Shown: one piece after another, positions 31,482 to 39,882 of the stretch
Layout of the letters: each line of letters begins with the position of its first letter
How positions within the stretch are numbered: the stretch's first letter is position 1
Assembly: GCA_009731375.1 (NCBI GenBank)
Contig: BJOX01000045.1
Location: forward strand, 1,122,185-1,162,704
Origin: Paulinella micropora
Taxonomy: Eukaryota; Cercozoa; Imbricatea; Euglyphida
Length of the DNA: 40,520 bases
Direction: 5' to 3'
The notes under the pieces: model-generated
Databases searched by the model: none
What the model saw: the letters and a program-made list of their open reading frames with translations, nothing else
What the model was told of the DNA's origin: nothing
Translations under genes and position numbers: made by a program

Positions 31482-32293
31482 TCATTTTAATCTGTAAGCA
31501 AAGTTTTTGCGGAGTTCAACACTTGAGACATAAAGAAAATTAAATTTCTCCTTTGTAGCCTCGTGATACTTTTGAAGAAAGTAATCAAAATCAAAAGATA
31601 AGTCTAAGTGCTTATACACGAGTTCCATTTTGTCCTGAGACTGGCCTGGAAAGATTAATAAATAGTCTAACTGCTTAATGGCTTCTGGCCGTAGATCGTT
31701 CAGATACTGACTAGACATAATCACCTTACTTTTATAGTGTCTGTTCTTTTTTAACAAATCGCTTACGGACTTGTCTCTTAATCCACTTCCTAAATCGTCC
31801 AAAACAAAAACAACCTCTGGCGAAATATACTTGCTCGGTCGCTCTTTGGGTGCCTCCTTTATCTGTTTCTTTTCTTTTCCAAAGTATAAAAATTGTGGTT
31901 TCTCCATCGGTTCTTTATCGTCCTGTTTAATTTCGCCTTCCTGCTCTTCTTCTGGTTTGTTCAGTTTGTCTAACTCATAATCAATGACATTCACACCATC
32001 TGATTTGAGAAAGGTATATACAGCCATCGGGTTTCCCCTGTTCTTAAAGTGCTTTACCATTGCTTTATAAATGTAGTCCTTGTGTATTGTTGAAGCAATA
32101 ATGACAATACAGGTTTATCTGTTTGTAGTCCGTTTCAGTATTTCAAAGAGTGCTGTCGTTTTCCCGCTCTTCTTACGGGCGAGTAGAAATATATTTGAAT
32201 AGGGCTCATTGAATAATTTATAACCTTTAGCTTTTTATTTCCATCGCCCTCTTGTTTTACTGGCTTCACCTTAATGCTATTAATCTTTTCCAT
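31482..32293 (-). pseudogene. ATPase: Genome-packaging ATPase (FtsK/HerA type), broken
   Basis: Likely start ATG 32293 (MEKINSIKVKPVKQEGDGNK). Walker A is LLARKKSGKTTALFEIL (about 32155-32190) and Walker B is VVFVLDDLGSGLRD (about 31775-31810); the sensor-like KVIMSSQYLNDLRP follows. Between Walker A and B is an acidic, probably flexible insert rich in Glu and Asp. A frameshift lies near 32225 and an in-frame TAA at 32115-32117. From 32060 the frame is open to TAA at 31482-31484. The motor would drive DNA into the capsid through a vertex. Gene order with protease and capsid supports the call. Confidence 0.8.
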
Positions 32294-32355
32294 CCTATAT
32301 TCTAAGCGAGAAATTCGTTGCGGATAGAATACGCAACAATTTGGGTAGGTTTCAC

Positions 32356-32712
32356 CTACCCTAAGAATTCTAGGCATACAACAATTCTTCCCGCTAAATT
32401 TCCTGTATCAATATTTCCGCTGTCGGTTTCAAGGACTTTAAATGTATATTGTCCGTCCGTCCATCCAACGACACCTAAATTATAACTAAGGTTTGAAATG
32501 TTTGCTGTGGTGCTGTCGGAGAATGTGCCAATAATTCCAATTCTGTCCATATAAAGAATTCTGGTTTTGGTTTCCGTCTGGTCGTTATAATAGTGAATAA
32601 ATTTTACATTCATTTTAGTTGGTGTGAATGACATCTGAATGTTCTTGTTAAATTATTTACCCACAAAATCATTGCTTAGAAAAACAATCTTTTGGTATTT
32701 AAACTCCGTCAT
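32356..32712 (-). pseudogene. Hypothetical beta-rich small protein, one in-frame stop
   Basis: The frame runs from ATG 32712 (MTEFKYQKIVFLSNDFVGK) through a TAA at 32653-32655 and stays open to 32356. A downstream start at 32634 (MSFTPTKMNVKFIHYYND) would give 92 residues. It has alternating hydrophobic strands (TRILYMDRIGIIGTF, GQYTFKVLET, GRIVVCLEFLG). I do not recognise the family. Its position, upstream of and in line with the ATPase, suggests a virion or morphogenesis role. Confidence 0.5.
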
Positions 32713-32801
32713 TGTTTATATATATAAAGATTTTAAAAATCTTTTAGCAGAATCGTTTTTTTTGTGTGAAACTTTTTCAAAAAAGTTTTATATAATATAT
32801 T

Positions 32802-33065
32802 ATGTTATTAATATTATTATTTGTGTTATCTCCAACTTGTTGGAGATTTGTGCTAGGTTGGACTGCCTGCGACTTTTATAGTAGAGCAAATCAAACAAAA
32901 CGAGATGCGTGTGCTTATTGTATAAAGCAAGATATTGAATCCAAATTTAAATGTATTTACAAACCTCAAAGCGACTGGTGTGTTAGTTTTGATGAAGCCC
33001 TGCCGTTAATCTGTGCGGGTAATGATGTTTTTTATAAAATTCACTTGTATGAATGTGATATTTGA
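32802..33065 (+). CDS. Small secreted or membrane-anchored Cys-rich protein
   Basis: 87 residues, intact. MLLILLFVLSPTCW is a signal peptide or anchor. The rest has seven more cysteines (ACDFY, DACAYCIK, FKCIYK, DWCVSF, LICAGN, YECDI), pointing to disulphides outside the cytosol. It is one of few plus-strand genes in the right half. Its stop codon TGA is contained in GATATTTGA, the first bases of cassette 5. No family was recognised; a role in the host cell or virion surface is a guess. Confidence 0.6.
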   Translation: MLLILLFVLSPTCWRFVLGWTACDFYSRANQTKRDACAYCIKQDIESKFKCIYKPQSDWCVSFDEALPLICAGNDVFYKIHLYECDI

Positions 33066-33231
33066 GAATTTCACTCCAATCTCAAATATATTTGAGATAT
33101 CTCGCTGTATTCTCCAGCATCGTAAACAGACAAAAAAATTAAAAATGGGAGACGATGTTTATCAATATCTCAAACATGTTTGAGAATTACGAGTATGAGC
33201 GAAGCGAATGAAAGTGTAGTTGATAAATATC
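33057..33231. repeat. Double-hairpin cassette 5 between convergent genes
   Basis: Unit 8 (33057-33122) starts inside the plus-strand stop codon. Its stem is TTGAGAAT/ATTCTCCA with one mismatch, and it encloses a perfect 20-bp palindrome (33079-33098). Unit 9 (33153-33231) has stem TTTATCAA/TTGATAAA, core GAGCGAAGCGAATGAAAGTG and an inner 18-bp palindrome (33168-33185). It overlaps the stop of the minus-strand gene at 33230-33232. Confidence 0.85.
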
Positions 33232-33583
33232 ACTTCTTACTTGAAGAAGGCGATGGAAGGCATATTCCAATCAATAGTGTTTCAATACCTACATAAGTGT
33301 TAGCAACCTCACAAGGTAAGTTCTTTTCAGATAACTTCACGATACAAAGGGTTATAATGGCAATAATGATACCCATTTGAAATAAGTATTTAATAAGTCG
33401 GCTGTCGGTCGGTCTGTTTTTTATACAACAACAATTCCAGTTATCTTCCAATTCGTGCTCTACTTTTTTTTCCTCAGTCTTTAGTTCTACTTCAAGAACA
33501 CGAGACTTTAATTTGGGAGTTAGTTCGCCATCCATATCCATAATAGGCGGTGGTCTGTGAAGTCTAGTTGTATTATTTGACAT
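33230..33583 (-). CDS. Small membrane protein of the virion
   Basis: 117 residues, intact. The N-terminal half is charged and ends in a Cys cluster (NWNCCCIKNRPTDSRLIKYL). Two hydrophobic segments follow: FQMGIIIAIITLCIVKL (about 69-85) and a shorter YVGIETLLIGICLPSP near the C-terminus, with a short CE-containing loop between. This layout recurs in PLVs and large DNA viruses. It may sit in an internal membrane or host membrane. Its start overlaps the end of the fibre gene by 11 bp (stop TAA at 33573-33575), indicating co-transcription. Confidence 0.6.
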   Translation of the reverse strand: MSNNTTRLHRPPPIMDMDGELTPKLKSRVLEVELKTEEKKVEHELEDNWNCCCIKNRPTDSRLIKYLFQMGIIIAIITLCIVKLSEKNLPCEVANTYVGIETLLIGICLPSPSSSKK

Positions 33584-35685
33584 TAGGAAAAACGATTGCT
33601 CGGATTTCAGAAAGTTGCTTAGATAGATCTTCTATAATAAGCATGAGATTATTATTTTGTTTTTCTAAATTAACTACCTTTTCCGATAACTCCTGTGTGG
33701 CCTTAATTAATGGTGCTATAAACTAGGAATAACCTATACCATAACCGACATCACCACTATCAACACATTTAACATCTTATGGATAAACACTCACACCTTT
33801 CAATTCGCATTCTTTTCTTTGCTTTGGACACGGAACCATAATTGTTTCTTTTATAAAACCGCCAAAATCTAGCATATTCATTCCTGTTAGTATGATTTCT
33901 AATTCCTGTGCTATTAAGCCTGTCTTACATTTTTTTTAATTATCAATCATATGATAGCAGACTGGATTTAACTTGTTGATAAAATCTAAGCCTAAGCATT
34001 CCTTTATATCTTCTTTTTTCTCCTGTCTGAATATTGAATTGGATTAGACAATACCCATAATTGCCCATCGCTCCCTCTCAAAGACATTAAAGCAGTATTC
34101 GCACTATTTTCATATGAAACCACTCGTTGAAGTATTATTCGCTCTAAATCTAAAAACATAAGAAGTTATTCCTCCGCCTACTCCTCCTGCTGGTGCTGTT
34201 CCTCCACTTAATGATTTATTTGCTCCAGACTGAGATATAAATCCCCCAATTTGAATCACTAGTATCCCAAATAAATATTCCTCTAGCATTAGTCCCGCCT
34301 GTTTTTCCTTGAATTCCTATTTTCGCTCCATTATTAGTTGTGGTTGTTAGCACCCCAGAATATGTAATTCCCGCATTCGCCGTTATTAATCCTGCTGTGC
34401 TTATGTTCATTGCTTCTGACCATGTTATATTGCTTCCTGCCGTTATTCCTGATGTATAATAAAAAGCGAGTTTACCACCTTTTTGAATTAGAAAGTTTGA
34501 ACCGCTGTGGCTTGATTTCCAGTTAAATTGTGCCATCAAAATAAGTATCAAAACTTAAGTTAATATTGTCGTGTGACCAGTTTAGTTGTTGAAAAATTGG
34601 ATAGATGTCTGTTGAAGTTATTACCTGTATGTGTGCTCCTGCAATATTACTTGCAGTTCCGTATAATTCTAAACCTCCTGTCGCTCCTATTCCTTTTGTT
34701 GTGTTTCCTATAATTATTGGTTTGCCTAGTGCTGTTGTTATTTTATCACTCGTTGTTAATGTGGTTGTAGTCATGCCAGCAGTTGAAGTAATTGTTCCAG
34801 CACTTGTTATGTTGTTTGAGTTCATATCTAAGTCCCCATAAAACCGCATACCACCAGCATTGTTAAAACGGACAATGTCAGATGAAGCACTTTTATTATC
34901 CAAAAGTTTTGAAATATAAAGACCTGTTCCTTTTACATCAAATGCTACATTCGTAAATACATAACCCCTTTGGTTCGCGGTTCCACTTGTAGCGGTATTT
35001 AGAGTAAATAAGAAATATTGATAATCACCTGATGTCTGTGAAAAGAATATATCTCCTCCATTTTGGTTTAATATCCTTGCCCCATTATATGTTATAGTTC
35101 CACCATTAATGATAACTTGATTATTAAAATCAGCCGTTTGTGTAATGTTAGATATTTTATCACAGTGCTTGTCCCGTTGAATGTTTTAATTCCTGTTATT
35201 GTATGGTCTCCTGTTAGTTTCACACAATTGTCATCCAGATATTGCCTATTTACCGCTTCATTCGCATTTTGTGGTGCTCCTAGATTAACAATCCTACTAC
35301 TATTACAATCTAAGCCAGTAGCATTACACCACGAAACAATCGTCCCGTCAATAATAAAACTTATTTTTTTCGCAGAAATTTCAAAGTTGTAATATGTTGC
35401 CGTGTTCATATCCAAACTAGCAATAGACCCAATATTACGGGTAGAATTGAAAACAATGAATGTTCCCTTTGTTGTTGAATTGATTGAATTTCCAGTAATT
35501 TCAACACCACTGCTATATGTCTTAATTCCTGCTATGGTTTGGTTTCCTGAGGTTTTAACTGCCGAAGTATCAAGAACAGAAATATCCACACCATCAACAA
35601 GATTTGCATTTGGCTTTTTTTCTTGTAGAGCACATTGAATGAAATGATCACGGTTATGGTATTGGTGTTTCAGATTTGTCGCCAA
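33573..35685 (-). pseudogene. Tail-fibre-like protein with S74 chaperone end, broken
   Basis: Start ATG 35685 (MATNLKHQYHNRDHFIQCAL). The N-terminal piece (to about 35160) has repeats of the type SGNQTIAGIKTYSSG and TGDHTITGIKTFNGT, and VNLGAPQNANEAVNRQYLDD, typical of phage and giant-virus fibres. Middle pieces (35101-34523, 34551-34216) are Ser/Thr/Asn/Gly-rich beta repeats. The C-terminal part, with several stops, reads LGLDFINKLNPVCYHM, GLIAQELE, MLDFGGFI and FIAPLIKATQELSEKV, as in Peptidase_S74 intramolecular chaperones that trimerise and release fibres. About 700 codons. It likely recognised the host cell surface. Confidence 0.7.
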
Positions 35686-35690
35686 ACCAC

Positions 35691-36695
35691 TCGTCTTTTA
35701 CGGATCCCCACGTGGACTGGCTTATACCTTTTGACACTGTTCACAAATTTCCCGTCAATTGGTCACAGTGCTTTTGACACTGTGTGCACAAACTTTCCGT
35801 CACCAATAAGTGACAGAGGATTAAATGAACGCCTTTGGTCCTGGAGAACTATTTTTTTGCAGACCGGGAATCCTTCCTTGCTCTGTGGCGTAAAAAACGG
35901 ACAAAGACTATTCTTTACCGTTCCTCGCAACAATTGGGACAACAAGTGGCCCAACTCGAATAGTGGTGTCAGAACCTCAAGTAACACACTTGCGCGAAGC
36001 GCAGAGATAGTTTCCATCGCAGACACCACTAAGGGTACACATAATGCCCTTCAACTCGTGTCGTACGTGCACGGCAGAACTTCTTGCGAGTTCTAGTACT
36101 CTTGTGCATGCTGCTTGCCTCCTGCATGACAGCCTGCATCTGCTCATCATTTATTGCTCTAGTATGTACGTACTTCCTGCGCACTTTTACTTGGAACGGA
36201 AAACTTCGTAGCATGCGTGTACGGTGTACCTCACTGCCGCTGCTTGCAAAGGCATCCTGCATGACAGGCTGCATCTGCTCATCATTTATTGTTGCTCTTT
36301 GCGAGTATGTAATTACTTCCTGCGCACTTTTACTTGGAACGCAAAACTTCGTAGCATGCGTGTACGGTGTACCTCCCTGCCGCCATTGCGTTGCCTTCGA
36401 CTTGTTCAGACAGCCCCAGTACTCCAGCAGACAGAGATGCCACTAACTGCAAAATGCTATTCAGGGGCTGCAGTGGATCGGTGAACAACATGAGGCTCAT
36501 TCAGATTTTTTACTCTGATATCATTACTTCCCTGGACGATGGCCCAGGTATTCTATAATGTATCTCAATTACGTATAACATTTACTTTAATGTACAAAAA
36601 TGCATTACTATTTGTCAGCAGCTGTATTTAATAATATTTCATAATAATTAAGAAATAATTCGTATATACATTTGTTCGTCGTATTTTTGTATACA

Positions 36696-36728
<33 letters not shown>

Positions 36729-36950
36729 GATTCGCAGAAATTTTGAGTGTTTTTCTGCATGTTCTTGATAGCTTTTCATGAGGTTAACAAACACATACAT
36801 ATAAATTTACATACATACATACATACATACATAACATACATAACATACATAACATACACATACATACATGCATACACAGTGTGATATACATACAGACATA
36901 CATGCCAGCTTTTATTTTCTTTATTTTTGTTTATTGATATCTTCATTTAG
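35691..36950. other. Spacer with tandem duplications, no gene seen
   Basis: Copies of TTTTGACACTGT..CACAAA.TTCCCGTCA-like sequence occur at about 35727-35755 and 35772-35803. A 135-bp tandem duplication (about 36121-36250 and 36256-36387) shares CTGCATCTGCTCATCATTTA and TAGCATGCGTGTACGGTGTA. (CA)n lies at about 36697-36726 and ACAT runs at 36810-36870. Short open frames here have no domain. Confidence 0.6.
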
Positions 36951-38531
36951 TCAGTGTGTCCGGCAAGGTTTCCGTACAAGTGTATTGGGAATTACGGCGA
37001 TGCCGCTTGTTTCAAGCACCAGGGTTGCAGTGGCCTTGCGTTCTCCTGGTGTGCTCTCGCGCATGCGCCGCCGATCCTGTCTCTTCTGATCCCTGGGTCA
37101 GGCACGTGGTGCTCTGATGGTTCTCGCGACGTGCTTAAAGATTATGAAGAATGAAAATTTTCTTTCTTGTTTCTTCTTCTCCACTTCCTCTGCTCCTTGT
37201 TCTTGTTGTTCATGTTTTTGTCGTTATTGTTGCTATTGTTGTTCTTCTTCTTCATACTTACTTCTTCCTTCTTCCTTCTTCCTTCTTCCTTCTTTCTTCC
37301 TGCTTCTTCTCTTCTTCTTTCTAGGCATCGCCTACCTTTACAAAGATTTCAACTACAGCGGAGAATCTATGCAGCTCACCGGGTATGTATGGTGTATATG
37401 GCCTAGCAAAAAAAAGTCTGGATATATATGAAAGTCTGGATATATAATATATATAATATGTATATATATATAATACATACATATATATATATATATGTAT
37501 ATATAGATATATAAGTATGTATGTATGTATGTATGATATACTATATACAATATACAATATATATATATATATATATATATATGTATAGATGTATGTATGT
37601 ATGTATGTATGTATGTATGTATGTATGTATTATGTATGTTTATATAAGCCCGATTGCACAAAAGTCTCTCTGTCTCTTGTTCTGTTGGGGAAGCATGCGC
37701 GCTGTTCATATCCGAATGACTGTCTGTGGATCTAAACACGACCTCTCGAAGCATGGTCTCTGAGTCCATCCATACATTGATATACATGATATATATTTGT
37801 ATGCATATACATTACATGGTGGAGGTAAGGATACAGCTGCATATGCAGACATAATACTATATCAATATGCGTATACACTACAAGTGCATTTATGAACCTT
37901 ATGTTTATGTTGCGTTTTGTGCCAGCGACATTGCTTCCTTGGACTCGAACTGGAACCAACAGATCTCGTCGCTCAAAGTGCCGCAAGGAGGAACCCTGAC
38001 GCTGTACTCCCAAGTCAACTACCAAGGCATATCCCTGGTGCAGCTAATCTAACTCTAACTGTCTATCTATGTACATGTCTACTTATGTCTACCTACCAAC
38101 CTACCTAGTATCTACATACCACCTGGGTGCGCAGCTTGGAATGATCAGTCTATCTATCTCTCTTCTCAGCTACCTACCTAGCTGCCTGAGGTTTCATCTG
38201 TTGTGTACATGCCTACCTAGTACTAACCTGCCTACCTGCCTACCTTCGTATGGAATTGCCAGTGCATACATCTATCTGCCTGCCTACCTACCAACCAACC
38301 TACCCACCCACCTGCCTACCTAAACATGCTTTTCGGTGCATGCGCGCAGATAATTACCAGTGACAGCAGCAACCTGGGCGGCTGGAGTGACCTGGCGTCT
38401 TCGATCACATTCAATGACCCAGGTTGTCCATCGTTCTATCTATCTATCTATCTAATCTAATCTAATCTAATCTAATCTAATCTAATCTAATCTAATCTAC
38501 TCTACTCTACTCTACTCTACTCTACTCTACT

Positions 38532-38569
<38 letters not shown>

Positions 38570-38785
38570 GTTAACTATTACTACTGCATCTACTTGCTCT
38601 TTGTTATCTTGTCAAACTGTTAACTATTACTACTGCATCTACTTCCTTTTCTTCTTCCTCCTCTTCCTCCTCTTCCTCTTCCTCTTCCTCCTCTTCCTCC
38701 TCTTCCTCCTCCTCCTCCTGGTCCTAGGCGTCGCCTACTTTTGCCAAGACAACAACTATGCAGGATGGTGCATACCGCTTACCAG
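36951..38785 (+). CDS. Beta/gamma-crystallin-fold gene, exons of a spliced host gene
   Basis: Four exons fit together in phase: 37325-37382 (AYLYKDFNYSGESMQLTG), 37926-38037 (DIASLDSNWNQQISSLKVP, TLTLYSQVNYQGISL), 38350-38422 (ITSDSSNLGGWSDLASSITF) and 38728-38785 (VAYFCQDNNYAGWCIPLT). All have AG acceptors and GT donors (GTATGT, GTGCAG, GTTGTC, GTATTT). Greek-key signatures (Y-x-x-x-x-x-G) and calcium-clamp-like NQQISS and SDLASS are visible. Exons 1 and 4 are both 58 nt with equal phase, so the fourth starts a second domain whose end I cannot find. A possible upstream exon is 36951-37023 (VCPARFPYKCIGNYGDAACF). Introns carry long C/T tracts and microsatellites. Spherulin 3a-like proteins have this fold. 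Confidence 0.65.
37383..38727. repeat. Intronic microsatellites and pyrimidine tracts
   Basis: In introns of the crystallin-type gene lie TA/TGTA runs (37430-37630), CCTA/CCTG-rich DNA (38080-38330), and a graded series TCTA, ATCTA, CTACT, CTA (38430-38570). A C/T tract (about 38647-38719) ends at the 3' splice site before 38728. A similar CTT/CCTT tract (37250-37320) stands before exon 37325. Confidence 0.75.
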
Positions 38786-38815
38786 GTATTTATTTTGTAT
38801 AGAGCCAAGGAATAT

Positions 38816-38856
38816 ATTATTATTATCATTTTTCTGATTATTATTATTATTATTAC

Positions 38857-38888
<32 letters not shown>

Positions 38889-39360
38889 TGGAGGGTGCAC
38901 AAGATGGCACTCCATGGGAAGAGGAGGTGGTTGGGCCTCTCCCCACGAAGGTGACCGCTTGGGGAGGGCGGTCACCGGGATATGCGCAACTCTCAACTGG
39001 GCATTTACTCGGTAGGGGTTCGGCCAGGCAGGTTGTGGGGTTGTCTGTTGGATTGTTGGTTGGCTCGTTTTTCTTGGCTGTTGGTTTGGGTCTGGTTTCC
39101 TGGTTAGCCCATTTTCGCCGAATTTCCTGCCGAGTAAATGCCTGGGGGCTTCCAGTTCCGGTTTGGTGATCTTGTTGAGGTGAGCATTCGGAGGAAACAG
39201 TACCGAGATGGGTTGAAGATAGGATTCACATTGAGCCGAGATGGGGCCGAGTTGACCTGTTCCAACTCGGCTCCATTTCGGCTTCATGTTAATCCTATCT
39301 TCATCCTATCTGGGTTTTGTCTCGTCCCTATCTTCGCTTCTTCGGGGTTTCCTAACTGGA
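38816..39360. repeat. TTA microsatellite and fold-back repeats
   Basis: (TTA)n lies at about 38817-38886. Hairpin GGTGACCGC/GCGGTCACC is at 38950-38977. A 12-bp inverted repeat GCATTTACTCGG (39001-39012) and CCGAGTAAATGC (39130-39141) brackets T/G-rich DNA. A long imperfect hairpin at 39214-39303 has arms TGAAGATAGGATT/AATCCTATCTTCA outside and GCCGAGTTG/CAACTCGGC inside. These look like small non-autonomous elements. Confidence 0.65.
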
Positions 39361-39882
39361 ATACATGATGACGCGCACGTTGGAGAGGGGCTTCAGTCGG
39401 TCCCAATGCCTTGCCAGTGCCTTGCTGCGTTGCCGTGCCTTGCCCCATGCATTCACAACCTCCACCGTTGCATTTCTAACTGAGCAGCTTCGGCTGGGAT
39501 TACTATACTTGTCTGTAAGACCCTATAGGTACCGCTAGGTTCGCGCCTTCTATACCCACGTGGGGGAAGGAGTTTCAGCGGCACGCCGTCCGATCTGGCT
39601 CCACTCGGGGACACCCATACCTCATGATATGTATTGTTAGGAGCAGCTGAAAGTCCATAAGGCATGAGAGTAGAGGCGTTGGCGATGCGATGGAGAGTGT
39701 GTGTAGTGCGTGATGCAGGTTCTGGCGACGCTGGGGGTGCTGGCGGGCGCCGAGGGGCACGAAGCAACGCGGCAGCGTCCAGTGACACCGGCGGAAATGC
39801 GTGTAGTGTGTGTTGCAGATACCGCCGATGCTATTTGCATGTGTGTAGTGTGTGTTAGCACGGAACTACCACTGTGGCCATT
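39361..39882. other. GC-rich spacer, no gene seen
   Basis: Mixed GC-rich DNA with only short open frames of no recognised type. It may be the 5' part of the element whose frame opens at 39883. Confidence 0.35.

Larger units (their letters stand above)
19541..35690. mobile_element. Integrated polinton-like virus (PLV/virophage-like), decayed
   Basis: This AT-rich block of about 16 kb carries the gene set of PLVs and virophages: protein-primed DNA polymerase B, double jelly-roll major capsid protein, penton, adenovirus-type cysteine protease, packaging ATPase and small membrane and basic virion proteins. A phage-like fibre is also present. Base composition changes at both edges, to microsatellite on the left and GC-richer host-like DNA after about 35690. 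No integrase and no terminal inverted repeats were seen, so the limits are approximate. At least nine in-frame stops and about ten frameshifts mark it as an old, inactive copy. Confidence 0.9.

Noticed and set aside
19541-35690. Terminal inverted repeats and integrase of the viral element
   Set aside because: I compared both edges by eye and all frames and found no convincing match.
39138-39483. Short frames in the fold-back region
   Set aside because: They run through hairpin arms and have no recognisable content.
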